The translations under genes were made by a program, and so were the position numbers. The notes beneath the pieces are model-generated. The model was not told the DNA's origin. It ran no database searches and saw nothing but the letters and a program-made list of their open reading frames with translations. Of a stretch of 64,000 nt of DNA, positions 10,365 to 22,763 are shown in pieces. Every line of letters starts with the position of its first letter. Positions within the stretch are counted from its first letter, which is position 1. Source of the DNA: Ephydatia muelleri (taxonomy: Eukaryota; Porifera; Demospongiae; Spongillida; Spongillidae); NCBI GenBank assembly GCA_013339895.1, contig JABACO010000039.1, forward strand, positions 1 to 64,000, read 5' to 3'.

Positions 10365-12948
10365 ACTATGTGTGCAAGGGTTCATGTATTAATTTGTGGG
10401 TGTATTTGATTGGCTTACCTTTGGACTGTGGCCACACCCTCTTACATATTATGCTATCAGCTTGCTTTTAAAAAATGCAGTATTCCATGATGACCACACC
10501 CACCGAGCCCTCAATAATACTGTGGTTTGAGGAAATCAAATCTGGCCATGGTATAGCACTCGACATACGTGCCAATGCTCTGTAAGGCAATTTCATTGGC
10601 TTACAGACTAAAAATCAAGCAAATGGATGCTTAATGCAGCTCATCCAGGATGGATGGGTTGTTGGTATCTGATGGATAAACAACCTTGCTTGTATAGTAC
10701 CTGCATTAGGCTTTTAGCAGTAGTCAACTAGCTGCCACACCCCCTGCAATTGTTGCATGTGTAAATCCATTCCATTTGATGTATACTATATCTACCCTCC
10801 TAGGGATTGTTCCATTACCACTTGTCTTTGACATGCTTTTAGCTTAGACTACTAACCTAGTTTGTCATCACCTCTCGTTCCCACGACCATAAATACCTAA
10901 ATATCAAACCTAATTTCCTACACAGCCATGCCAGAGATTATAGTAGGGGATTGGAAGCTGATCATGCACGTTCGCTATACCTATGCACAGAACATCCGAG
11001 GTAGTGTTAATATTAATCACACCTCTGAATTTATGGATTTTGGTGAAGGACCATTGGATTTGGAGTTGTCTCTCTTACAAAGTAAGCCAAAAAGTTTACT
11101 GTAACTTGATCAACAAATAAATATAGCTCTATGAATATGCTGGATTTGACAATGCAGTCTTTTTATGTTAGCCAAATTCATATCCGCTATTTTTTTTGCT
11201 TCAAACTAGTGAAAGGATGGATTTTTTTTTCCTGGATAACTGCTCGTTACCTGTTAAAGCTTTAGTTTCTTTTTTGTGCTTTAAATTGTAGTATTGTGCA
11301 TTGATGAAGGTTTTAACTTTTAAGAGTGATCCTTGCCGGATGTTTTGCTGCAAGATCCTGAAAACATGATTTGTTACACAAGACACAGAAGTTGTGTTGT
11401 GTGGTTACTATAATGCAGCTTGAAACTGACACCAATATTTAGTACGGTCAAAACGCCAATATACATTTTGGGTCACGTTTATGGTTTAAAATTAATTTTG
11501 TTTTCAGGCATGGGTGGATCAAAATTTAGGCTAGGAAGAATTCCACAGTACACAGACCAGCTAAAGTGAAAGCCTATGACTGTTACAGTGTGCTTGAAAA
11601 GCTTTCTGCTGCACTTGTGGTGTTCAGGGCAGATGAGATGACAGTGTGTACCATTGCGTCCATCTATACATTCATAAAAAAATATGTCACTGTTACTTGT
11701 AATCTTGGACACAAGCAGCTACTTCCACTTCATATCCAAGATCGAGGTTCTGAGGGAGACCACTGGCCCCTCCCACTGGGATGTTCATGTTTTGTTCACA
11801 AGTGGGACACTTGAACACTTGTTGGGAACCACTTTTCTCTATCGCAGAATGTATACATAAATATTGGCGTCAGTTTCAAGCTGCATTATAGTAACCACAC
11901 AACACAACTTCAAGCTGTGTCCTGTGTAACAAATCATGTTTTCAGGATCTTGCAGCAAAACATCCGGCAAGGAACACTCTTAAAAGTTAAAACCTTCATC
12001 AATGCACAATACTACAATTTAAAGCACAAAAAAGAAACTAAAGCTTTAACAGGTAGCGAGCAGTTATCCAGGAAAAAAAAAATCCATCCTTTCACTAGTT
12101 TGAAGCAAAAAAAATAGCGGATATGAATTTGGCTAACATAAAAAGACTGCATTGTCAAATTCGGCATATTCATAGAGCTACATTTATTTGTTGATCAAGT
12201 TACAATAAACTTTTCGGCTTTCTTTGTAAGAGAGACAACTCCAAATCCAATGGTCCTTCACCAAAATCCATAAATTCAGAGGTGTGATTAATATTAACAC
12301 TACCTCGGATGTTCTGTGCATAGGTATAGCGAACGTGCATGATCAACTTCCAATCCCCTACTATAATTTCTGGCATGGCTGTGTAGGAAATTAGGTTCGA
12401 TATTTAGGTATTTATGGTTGTGGGAAAGAGAGGTGATGAGATTATAGACAAACTAGGTTAGTAGTCTAAGCCAAAAGCATGTCAAAGACAAGTGGTAATG
12501 GCTACAACTGGAACAATCCCTGGAGGGTAGATAGAGTATACATCAAATGGAATGGATTGTCTCATGCAGGGGGTGTGGCAGCTAGTTGACTACTGCTGAA
12601 GGTCTAATGCAGGTACTATACAAGCAAGGTTGTTTATCCATCAGATATCAACAACCCATCCATCCTGGATGAGCTGCATTAAGCATCCATTTGCTTGATT
12701 TTTAGTCTGTAAGGCAACGAAATTGCCTTACAGAGCATTGGCACGTATGTCGAGTGCTATACCATGGCCAGATTTGATTTCCTCAAACCACAGTATTATT
12801 GAGGGCTCGGTGGGTGTGGTCATCATGGAATACTGCATTTTTTAAAAGCAAGCTGATAGCATAATATGTAAGAGGGTGTGGCCACAGTCCAAAGGTAAGC
12901 CAATCAAGTAATCCACAAATTAATACATGAACCCCTTGCACACATAGT

Positions 12949-13059
<111 letters not shown>

Positions 13060-13900
13060 ACCATTACATACCATAATGCTGGCTGCATTTGCAAATGCAA
13101 ACCTGTACGTGTACATGTACACACAGATACACACACCCACACATTCCTTGTCATGTTTGCTGGAAAAACCATAGATTATTTAGACAACTGTGACAGGGAT
13201 GCATATGTGCATAGCAGCCATCAGTGTGTGCCTTCACCAACAAAATGCTACGATGCCACTGGCACTAACTTTGAAGCCCGCGTATACCCGGCACGTAACC
13301 GTTTAGCTCAGGCTTGCGTACTTCTTTTTTATTCTCACAAAGCTTCAGCCCAATTAACTTCAGCGGCGTGGGTTCCTGGAACCGGACAGACGAGGATATA
13401 GATAAACCAAATACATAAACAGATTTGACATCTTCGGGATTGAACTCGACCAAGTTTGATTTTTGCACCAAAAGTCATGAAAATTTTCAAAGTCTCTAAC
13501 CGAGGCTTGGACGATGGATATATATGCGAGATACAACTAAAAACCTAAATTTCTAAATATTTGAACCGTTGAGTATCGGGAGTTTAAAATTTAGATTTTT
13601 AAAGCGAAAACCAAGTAAAAATATAAATAAGGCAACTGGGAATGAGGGGATAGAATTCAGTCCGAATCGTACAAGGTAGTAAAATTCCAAACAAGTTTGA
13701 GCATTCGGCCATTTGAAGTTTAGAAGTTTAGATATTTATATGCGCGGTGACGCATATTCCAAATGACTAAACTTGCGGTCCAGTAATTAGAGGTTTGCAT
13801 CAATTTCGTGATATAAAATCATATTCCAATGATTTTGACTGATTGGGACGTGGAGTGCTCTAAAGGTACACTGACCCCACGTTCATGAAGAAGAACAAAT

Positions 13901-14098
13901 TGGTATAATGTTTCAAAGGTATATGGTCACTCCCAAAAATACTCAGTAAATGCCTATTCGATGCCATGAATTTATACAGGATCGCTTTTTGCAGCAACGT
14001 ACAATCCTGTATGGCGACAAATCGCTAGGTGTTTACTGAGTACTTGGGAGTGACCATATATACCTTAATTTGAAACGTTATATCAATTTGTTCTTTCT
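13901..14098. mobile_element. Small inverted-repeat element (MITE-like)
   Basis: About 198 bp with imperfect inverted arms: the left arm opens agaacaaattggtataatg and the right arm mirrors it (ends ttgatataacg... on the other strand), both followed inward by ggtatatggtcactccca and ctcagtaaa. A second inner pair surrounds acaatcctgta. No coding capacity. It lies directly outside the right arm of the giant palindrome. Other copies were not seen in the window. Confidence 0.6.
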
Positions 14099-14795
14099 AT
14101 TTATGTAGGCAAAGGGTTTTCCTCCAGCGCATTTGATAACACTCAGGAATTTCATTTTATACTATATGTTCCATAAAGGCCTGTAACGGATAGACAACGA
14201 GCTCGCAACTACCAGTGTGTTTTAACATCGTTGACCCCTTGTTACCAGCACCCTACAACTGCAATTGAAGGTACATGTACATACACCAAGTGTGCTTCAT
14301 TCCTTTAGAAATCGACAATCATTCTTATTTAAGGATGGCCATCCTTACATAAGGATTGTGGGAGATTAAACATTGATGCTTGTACAATCTTGGTCGTGGT
14401 TTTTTTAATCATGGCAACAACCTCTGACCAGCATCCACTACAATGAACCACATATGACCACAGAAAGGGCCCGCGAAATCTATAACCTATATGCCAAGAA
14501 TTGCAGGGGATACCCCCAGGGGTGTAAAGGGGCTGTCTGAGGACAATCTCTACTCTGATAGCAAGAGACGCAGCCTATTACTAAGGCCTCAATATCGTGG
14601 TCAATCCCCGGCCATTAGACATATATCTTGGCATAGATTCCATCTGAACAATAGCAGGATGACTTTGATGACACCTGCTGATGAAATCTTTCTGGGATTA
14701 TGGCTCGCATGCCCCAGTAGGCAGTCATTGTAGTTCATGTTGATGGAAATTAAAAGGTATCAGGTTTGTTTGCAGGGAATTCTCCATTAGACCAA
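14099..14795. other. No gene recognised
   Basis: Contains an 80-codon plus-strand open frame (14491-14733) with no match I recognise. Its closeness to Gypsy fragments suggests more transposon debris, but no motif supports that. Confidence 0.4.
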
Positions 14796-15040
14796 CTATG
14801 TACAGTGTAGTGCAGAACCTGACTCAAAAGAGGGGTCCTGGTGGATGTCCTTGGCTGTGATAGATAACTTTTCACAGCTCTCTGTACAGCATACACATGC
14901 ATCTTGTTCCAAACACAGCGCATCGGTATCAGTGGCCTGTGGTAGTCTGGATAACGCATCCACATTCCCATGTTGAGCCGTGGGGTTATACTGAATAGTA
15001 TAGCAGTAACCAGATAAAGTGAGCCCATCATTGAATATGT
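14796..15040 (-). pseudogene. Gypsy-type pol fragment, RNase H tail and linker
   Basis: On the minus strand the frame reads LSGYCYTIQYNPTAQHGNVD followed by ALSRLPQ at about 15020-14930. This matches the well-known end of Gypsy RNase H (Y-x-I-x-Y-x-P-G/A-x-x-H-G-N-x-D-A-L-S-R-L-P). The fragment points away from the plus-strand reverse transcriptase piece that starts about 30 bp later, so the two parts of pol are head to head instead of in line. Clearly dead. Confidence 0.7.
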
Positions 15041-15070
15041 GAGGCGGCCATGCTTGAGAGACTGGAGGTA

Positions 15071-15640
15071 GGTCCAAAAACACAATACCTAAAGCTTCAG
15101 GTGGAGCAATATCCACTACCTAAGGCAGAAGACCTTTCCACATCTCTAGAAGGTGGAGAACAATTCACAACAATAGATCTGGCTGATGCGTACCTGCAAA
15201 TGACTCTGGATGAGGAGGTCAAGCAGTACCTGGTGATCAACGCACATAAAGGGCTATATCAGTATCATCGTCTACCATTTGGTGCAAGTTCAGCACCCGC
15301 TGTTTTTCAAAAAGCCATGGACACTATACTTCAAGGTTTGACTGGAGTTATCTATTATGCTGATGACATTTTGATAACTGGGTCCACAACTGAGAAGCAA
15401 GTTGCAAACCTTCAGAAGGTGTTTCTCCGACTCCGAGAGTCTGGGTTAAAAGTCAATCTATCGAGGTGTCGATTCTTGGAGGAATCAGTAGAATACCTGG
15501 GGTAGGCGATCGACAAGGAAGGAATGCATACCAGTTCAGAGAAGGTTCAAGCGGTTCTCAATGCTCCCCCTCCAACTGATCTTGGTGAGCTGCAATCATT
15601 TCTTGGTCTGGTCAACTATTATCGTAAGTTAATAAGATAC
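15071..15640 (+). pseudogene. Gypsy-type reverse transcriptase fragment
   Basis: Frame carries the RT core: YPLPKAEDL, FTTIDLADAYLQM (first catalytic Asp), YHRLPFGASSAPAVFQ, and the YADD box (VIYYADDILITG), then the thumb region LKVNLSRCRFL and LGLVNYYRKLI. An in-frame TAG at 15503-15505 breaks it, and it is cut off near 15640 before a run of G. Sequence differs from the intact element at 16458-20848 (which has YMDD), so it is a separate Gypsy lineage. Confidence 0.85.
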
Positions 15641-15680
15641 TTATCTTACCCATCTTCTCTCTGGAGTTCCCCCTTTTTGA

Positions 15681-15703
15681 GGGGGGGGGGGGGGGGGGGG
15701 GGG
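15681..15703 (+). repeat. Poly-G run (23 nt)
   Basis: Uninterrupted G run right after the truncated RT fragment. Its true length is uncertain in any sequencing method. Confidence 0.9.
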
Positions 15704-16188
15704 CTCTGGGAGTAGATTATTGGTGTTGGGAGGGCGAAGATCAGGATGGATACTTGCATTGTGAACCACTCCCCCGTACCACAGGTGGGCTGTATTGAGA
15801 AGCAAAACTTACTGGGTGCATCTTTCAATTTCATCGGCATTTTAAACATGTTTTTCTCCTCATTGAAGTATTTTAAATGCACACCAACTCTGTGCCTGCA
15901 TGTATGGTGCGTACATGTACGAGACGCAACTGTACTTAATGTAAATGTATTATGCATCTATTTATGATACACACATGTGCATAATGTTAATGCACGCATG
16001 CACTCATGCATACCCTTACACAGTCCACATACTATTTACAAACACACATACACACAGGAGGCACATGTGTACACACACAACACACACACATACAACACAC
16101 ACACCATCTGTAATACATGTAGTAAATACATGCTTTCCCTGCCAATTAATGTACAATTTCAGAAATGGTAAGTCATTATTTCACTCAC
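15704..16188. other. CA-rich low-complexity stretch, no gene
   Basis: Between the RT fragment and the ATPase-like exon. It holds many short CA and ACATGT blocks. I see no coding exon that continues the ATPase after 16189. Confidence 0.5.
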
Positions 16189-16337
16189 AGTCATCTTGTT
16201 CTCTGTGAGTGTCCCTGTCTTGTTGGAGCAGATGACAGAGGTACTTCCCAATGTCTCCACTGCCTCCAGTGTATGGACCAGACAGTTATTGGCCTTCATG
16301 CGTTGGGCAGTCAGTGTGAGGCATACCTTGAGCACAA

Positions 16338-16457
16338 GGAGGGAGGGAGGGAGGGAGGGAGGGAGGGAGGAGGGAGGGAGGGAGGGAGGGAGGGAGGGAG
16401 GGAGGGAGGGAGGAGGGAGGGAGGGAGGGAGGGAGGGAGGGAGGGAGGGAGGGAGGG
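16338..16457. repeat. (GGGA)n microsatellite
   Basis: About 30 tetramer units with a few slips. On the minus strand it is a CCCT tract upstream of the ATPase-like exon acceptor at 16327. It hosts the Gypsy insertion and continues beyond it at 20849-20908. Confidence 0.95.
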
Positions 16458-16574
16458 TGTAGTATCTTATTGTATATGTATATGCATATCTGTACGCGCA
16501 TGCGCATTGCGATTGCATTATGCTCTTTTGTAATAGTCATGGTGTCTTTGTGAGAGCTCTCTTAGAACATAACA
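16458..16574 (+). repeat. 5' LTR of the Gypsy element
   Basis: 117 bp, unusually short for an LTR. Contains GCGCATGCGC at about 16497-16506, which resembles the NRF-1 consensus core, and an AT-rich tatatgtatatgcatat stretch that could supply a TATA-like element. Confidence 0.92.
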
Positions 16575-16595
16575 GTGGCGACGAGGGTGTACAGA

Positions 16596-19500
16596 ATGGA
16601 ACTTTCACGTGGCGTAGAACCGTTTGACCCAACGTTAGAGCAGATTGATGACTATAAAGAGCGATTCGACTATTTTTGCATTGCCCATGGCATAACTGAA
16701 GGAAAACAAAAGGCGCTATTCCTCACAAGGATTGGGCAGACGATGTATCTGAAGCTAAAGACCTGGGTGAGCCCAAAGAAACTTTCCGAACTCTCCCTTG
16801 ACGAGATAGTGGCTCAACTTAAAAGTCAAACCAGTGCTGCAATAGTTGAGATAGCAGAGCGATATCGTTTTTTTAAGCGCCTCCAAAGAGACGACGAAGG
16901 TGTTGTAGAATATATGTCTCAGCTACGCAGCTTGGCGAAGACCTGCAAGTTTGAGGCGTATTTGGATACGGCGTTGAGAGATCAATTTGTCTGTGGTCTA
17001 AAGGACCAGCACATACAACAGGAGCTGCTGTGCATAAGTGATTTGACGCTAGCAAAAGCCTTGGATAAAAGTCGTTCAATGGAAGTTGTCCATAAGGAGA
17101 CACAGAGTATACGGGAAATAGGGAATTCTACAGCAGAAAGTAAACTTGACGATGCAGCTGCCCATAGAGTGTTCGCCTCCAAGAATAAGGACAGTTGTTA
17201 CAGATGTGGGGGAACGGGCCACTCAGCATCTACATGCTTTCATAAGGATAAAACCTGCAATTCCTGTGGAAAACTGGGTCACCTATCCAGAGTATGTAGA
17301 AGCAAGTTGTCAGCAGGACGTCACAAGGGGGATACACGTCATGCAGCTCGTAAGGCACATTTAGTGGAACCAGATGAGGACCTCAGTGATTGCCAAACCA
17401 GTGATGAAGAGGCGCCAGTATGTGTACATAGAGTAGCTAATAGGGATAGATATCCCAAGCTAACTGCTGATGTGGACATCAATGGTAGTATAGTAAAATT
17501 CGAAGTTGATACAGGAGCAGAAGTATCCACAATTCCAGCGAGGACGTACAGGCAAAAGCTGAAACAAGTAAATCTGCAACCAACGTCAATAGTGCTCCGT
17601 CAATACGATGGAACCATCCTTCCTACCTTGGGAGAGTTGAGAGCAAGGGTTTCGATCGAAAACCAGTCAGCAGAAGGCTGCTTCATCGTTGTGGAAAATG
17701 CAGACAAGCAACTTCCCTTGCTGGGCCGTGATTTGTTGTGTAAGCTTCGTTTGGACTGGTCTAAAATGCTAAGGAGTAACAAAGCAGATAGTTCCAGGAT
17801 ACATGCTATCCACAGTGTAAACTTGTTGAACGAGTTCCCGGATGTAATGGATGAAAAGTTGGGGCTATTGAAAGGAACCAAGGCTGAGATTCAACTGAAA
17901 GAGGGCACAGTCCCGGTGTTTTGCAAGTACAGACCAGTGCCATTTGCATTAAGGGAACAGGTGGAAGAGATGATAAGGCAACAAGTCAAGGAGGGAGAGC
18001 TGGAGCCAGTGGAAAGGAGTGACTGGGCAGCCCCTATTGTCATTGCAAGAAAGAAGGATGGCAATATTCGAATATGTGCTGATTTCAAAATGACTATTAA
18101 TCCACATCTCTGTCCTAAGACTTTTCCGTTACCTACTGTGGACGAAATGTTCTCCACCTTAGCAGGAGGGGAATCCTTCTCAAAGATAGATCTGGCTCGA
18201 GCGTATAAACAGATGGAAGTGCTTGAAAGTCATAGACCACTTCTTACGATCAACACACATTTGGGGTTATTCCGCTACTGCCGCTTACCTTTTGGAATAG
18301 CTACCGCCCCTGCCATGTGGCAGAAGGCTATGTCACTGGTGTTGCAAGGCTGCAAGAAGGTCGTCTACTACATGGACGATATATTGGTGACCGGAAAAAC
18401 AAGGCAACAGCATGAACAGAATTTGCGTGCTGTTTTTCAAACGTCTTCAGCAGTATGGGTTACGTGCGAATCTGCCAAAGTGCAGATTTTTCCAAGAATC
18501 GCTGGAATTTCTGGGTCACAACGTCTCATCAGAAGGAATTAGACCAACCAAGGAGAGAGTAGAAGGAATTCAGAATGCTGCAGTTCCGCGAAACAAGTCG
18601 GAATTAAAGTCCTTTTTGGGATTGATGACTTATAATGCAAGGTTCTTGCCAGCGTTGTCTAGTGTGCTTCACCCCTTATATCAGTTGCTCAAGAAGGATG
18701 AAAAATGGGGATGGACTGCTTGCCATGAGAAAGCCTTTAAAGAAGCTAAGAGGTTGGTGTGTGAGGTCGTTACTTTAGTGCACTATGATGTTGAAAAGCC
18801 GGTAAAGGTTTACTGTGACGCATCATCATATGGTGTTGGTGCTTGTTTAGTGCATGTTATAGGAGGTCAAGAAAAACCTATTGCTTATGCTTCTAGAACA
18901 TTGTCACAGGCAGAAATGAAGTATGCCCAAATAGAACGGGAGGCACTAGCCATTGTTTTTGCGGTAAAAAGTTTCATCAGTATGTTTACGGCAGAGAGTT
19001 TGTATTGGTTACAGACCATAAACCATTGTGCACCATTTTTGGGCATGACAAAGGCATTCCGACACTAGCTGCAGCACGTATGCAGAGATGGGCAATAATA
19101 TTAGGGGCATATCAGTATAAAATTGAGTATATTCCAGGGTCAGAAAATGTGTGTGCCGACTGTATGTCACGGTTGCCAGCTCAGGCAACAGTAGCCAAGG
19201 GCAATGACATCTTAGCTATGGACGTGTCTTCACTACCAGTGACTGCTACAGATATTTCTAAGGGCACTAGAACAGACAAGGACTTGTCAACTGTACTTCA
19301 ATTTGTTCGTCATGGTAAATGGCCTTCATCTCTGGCAGAAAGTTACAAGCCATATTTCAGGAGACAGAATGAGTTGAGCTGTCAGGATGATTTTTTACTG
19401 TGGGGTCAGCGGGTGATTATACCCAAATCTTTGCGCCATAAACTGCTTGAAGAATTACACCAAGGTCACATAGGTATCAGTAGAATGAAAGCACTAGCAA

Positions 19501-20704
19501 GAAGCTATATATGGTGGCCTGAGTTAGACAAAGATATAGAAGACTTGGCGGCTTCTTGCGATCAATGCAAAAGGGTAGCATCGATGCCGGAGTTAGCACC
19601 ACGTCATCCTTGGCAGTATCCAAGTGCACCATGGGACCGGGTCCATGTGGATTTTGGGGAATGGAATAAGAGACATTTTTGGTGATGGTAGATGCTTATA
19701 GCAAATGGCCTGAAGTTAGAGTCATGTCGTCCACGACTTCTCAGTATACCATTGAAGTGATGCAGGACATCTTTGCGACACATGGTTTTCCTCGAATTCT
19801 GGTCTCCGACAATGGTCCACAATTCACATCAAAAGAATTTTCTGAGTACTTGGCACATAACGGCGTTCTCCACAGACGATCAGCTCCTTATCATCCATCA
19901 ACGAATGGACTAGCTGAGAACATGGTGAAGAATGTCAAACAGTGGCTGTCAAAGCAGAATTGGGACGTACGAGTTGGGGTTTCCTTGTCTGAATTTTTGC
20001 GTACATACCGCAATGTTCCTCATTCCACCACTGGGAGATCACCAGCTCAAATTGTATTTGGACGTGCTCTTCGTACCCGACTGTCGTTCGTCTTACCTTG
20101 TATGAGTGAGAGGGTTAGAGAGCAGTTGCAACCACAGGAAGGACTACCTGTCCCACGATTGTTTATTCCAGGTGCACGTGTGTGGATCAGAGATTTCCGA
20201 CCAAATGCTCCCTACAAGTGGATGCCAGGTACCATACTGTCAACAGTTGGTCCTTTGCACTACACTGTCAGCACTCAAGGGGGCTCACAGAGGAAAGTAC
20301 ATGTTGATCATTTACTGAGTCGGTCTGAATCATTGGTACAGGACTTCCCTGATGTACCACAAGAGACTACAGATGTCACAGAGCAGTTTGATCCATGTAC
20401 AACAAGGAAGCCACTGACACCATTGCAAGGAAATACTCAGCCAAGAGCAGCACAACAGGAAGCGACAGATGTTACAACAACTGGTCCACCGGGGTCTGAT
20501 TTACAGCCAAGATCTAGCCTAGGAAGGACTGTTGAGAAGACTAGAGACATTGGCAGGCCAGAAACTGGTACCACTGGCACCAGAGGCATTGTTGGGCCGG
20601 AAACTGATACCACTGGCACAACTCAGGAGAGCCACATGTCACCACCTAGGAGACACTCTACTAGGCCATCAAGGCCTCCGCGGCGCCTCATTGAAGAGCT
20701 CTGA
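16596..20704 (+). CDS. Gag-Pol polyprotein of the Gypsy element, with three frame breaks
   Basis: First ATG after the LTR is 16596. Order of parts: Gag; two CCHC zinc knuckles (CYRCGGTGHSASTC, CNSCGKLGHLSRVC) at about 17197-17298; aspartic protease with DTGA at about 17508; reverse transcriptase with YMDD at about 18370; RNase H (VYCDASSYGVGACL) at about 18810; integrase zinc finger (HQGHIGISRMKAL to CDQC) at about 19460-19570; integrase core with the three acidic positions in VDAYSKW, VSDNGPQF and the glutamate of NGLAENMVK; a C-terminal tail to 20704. The frame breaks at about 18437, 18968 and 19675, each beside a short run of A or T, consistent with one-base length changes there. With identical LTRs these may be sequencing errors rather than decay. 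The long frame opens with GTG at 16575, within the primer-binding region, and was not taken as the start. Confidence 0.92.
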
Positions 20705-20731
20705 ATGTCTGAATTTTAGGGGGGAGGAAAC

Positions 20732-20848
20732 TGTAGTATCTTATTGTATATGTATATGCATATCTGTACGCGCATGCGCATTGCGATTGCATTATGCTCT
20801 TTTGTAATAGTCATGGTGTCTTTGTGAGAGCTCTCTTAGAACATAACA
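20732..20848 (+). repeat. 3' LTR of the Gypsy element
   Basis: Identical to the 5' LTR over 117 bp; preceded by the polypurine tract and followed by GGGA repeats. Confidence 0.92.
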
Positions 20849-20935
20849 GAGGGAGGGAGGGAGGGAGGGAGGGAGGGAGGGATGTAGGGAGGGAGGGAGG
20901 GAGGGAGGGCAGTCAGGGTGAGGCACACCTGTGAA
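20849..20935. repeat. (GGGA)n array plus a scrap of the ATPase-like exon
   Basis: GGGA repeat to about 20908 continues the array interrupted by the Gypsy insertion. Bases 20909-20935 resemble 16306-16332 (gcagtcagggtgaggca against gcagtcagtgtgaggca), that is, the first codons and acceptor of the ATPase-like exon, pointing to a small local duplication before the insertion. Confidence 0.65.
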
Positions 20936-21059
20936 GGTGTGATGATTCACATGTAGATGCTGCTCTGTGCACACACTAATGTTAGGGTCAGCATAGTCAC
21001 ACATGCATGCATGTACACACACACATATGCGCTGACAATACATCTAGGTACACACACCT

Positions 21060-21196
<137 letters not shown>

Positions 21197-21881
21197 TCCA
21201 CAGCATCAGTAGAGAAGAAAGCCATATTCTTGGACTCCAGAGGGTTAGGATTGCTGGAGTGAGCATTCCTCGACTGTGGCTCAGACTCACCTGTGAGAGA
21301 GCTGTTGTCAATTTGAGCATTTGTGATAATCTGAACAGTTAATGTATTCCTGATGTCCTCCTCCAACCTCCCTCATACTCCCCTCTTGACCCCCTTCCTC
21401 CTGATCCCTTCCTACATGCAACCCCCTTCCCCCTGGTCTCTCCTAACTCCCTTCCCCCTAGTCCCCTTCTTCCCCTTCTCAGCTCTGACAGGCACTAAAT
21501 GGAAAATCATTGCACCTGAACCCTGCACAACAACTCTTTGTTGGAGTATTCACATTTAAGCGGCATTACCACAATGCAATGACCAAGTGAAGACAGTTGT
21601 AATGTAAAAGGAGTAAATAAAGCAATGCTCGCTCCCAGATGGTAGGTCACATAATGCTAATCTAAGTTCAAATCCCAGTAGGAATTGCTTTATTCCCCAC
21701 ACTTTAATATAGTTTGGTGCTAATCTACATAAGTATAAGTTCTTCAAGCTAGTGCGCTGTGGCTCAGGTACTTTACAAGTCCAAGGTTAGTTATGGCCAC
21801 AGTCAATGGAGCTCCAGTTCCCTTGTGGGTCCTTACGTATCGCTGGAGTCAGCTTGAGGAAGCTCTTCATGATCCGTTCAC

Positions 21882-22633
21882 CCCCCCCCCCCCCCCCACC
21901 CCCACCACCACATTTCTTCTGATGCTAGCTGAGTGCATATGTCAAGGTTTCACCTCAGTGAGGTGATAGGAAGCGTATGGCACCAAAGCCATAGGGTATG
22001 AAGACAATTTGGTTTCATTTATGAATGATCTGAGGGGTTTACGACAGCACAACAGGAAGACGTTTTTTTTTTTAGCATCCAAGCGTTCTAGGTAGATGAA
22101 CCTGAAGCCAGCATTAGCGTAATTGTGACACCAGGATTAGCTTTAGGATCCGGACTTTAGCATTCATGGTTACGTATCCAGATAGGTATCTGCTGATAAT
22201 TATTAGGTTCGCATATGCAGGGAGGTTTCTGAGTTTCTGAAGATGCTAAATGCCGAACTATAGCATTACATACACAAAAATTAAGAGAACAGCACTTCTA
22301 TAACAGCGAATTCACCCCGATATTTTTCTATCGTTACAAAGCGGCTTGATAGCATATCGAGAAACAGTACATGAATCTTTATTCGCCTATCGACTTCATT
22401 ACCTTGTGACTTCTAATATTCAAGCGTTCCTAATATAGGTGCGATCACGCGTGCTGATTCAGTTGGCGCACGAGATTTTCCAATTATGTATTCACGCCTC
22501 CCCCCATTCTAGCTAATACGGTATTGACTAGTGCATACAAGTTGGTGATTGAATGAAGGGAAGGAAGGAACACTTCGATGGCAAAAGGAAGGGTGAGTTC
22601 ACAAAAAAAAAGCAGGATGTGCAAATGCAAATT
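21882..22633. other. No gene recognised; starts with a C run
   Basis: C run at 21881-21897, then AT-rich sequence without a convincing exon. The first five ATPase exons expected upstream of the decayed copy on the minus strand are not found here. Confidence 0.5.
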
Positions 22634-22756
22634 AATCGGTTGTTGTGTAATTTAGGCCCCACTTTCGCGGGATGGTATGCAATCACAATCAATCAACACC
22701 TTATCAATACTGTAGCTCGCGGGACATTAAAATTGGGTTGCTGTGTAGTTTAGGCA
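22634..22756. repeat. Solo terminal-repeat piece of the Merlin element between short direct repeats
   Basis: The segment from about 22657 to 22735 (cgcgggatggtatgcaatca... to ...gggacattaaaa) is a direct-repeat copy of the left end of the adjacent Merlin element. It lies between two near-identical 20-bp sequences (gttgttgtgtaatttaggc and gttgctgtgtagtttaggc). It looks like a partial copy or a nested insertion. Confidence 0.7.
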
Positions 22757-22763
22757 CCCCCTT

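Larger units (their letters stand above)
16458..20848 (+). mobile_element. Young Gypsy-type LTR retrotransposon (4.39 kb)
   Basis: Bounded by two 117-bp LTRs identical over their full length, starting TGTAGTATC and ending ACATAACA. After the 5' LTR comes GTGGCGACGAGG, a likely primer-binding site; before the 3' LTR lies a purine tract (aggggggaggaaac, 20718-20731). Gag and pol lie between in one reading direction. The element sits inside a (GGGA)n array, so a 4-5 bp target duplication cannot be told from the repeat. Identical LTRs imply a recent insertion. Confidence 0.95.

Noticed and set aside
16165-16533. Gly/Arg/Glu repeat proteins over the GGGA array
   Set aside because: Microsatellite translation; the true coding content is the minus-strand exon 16326-16189.
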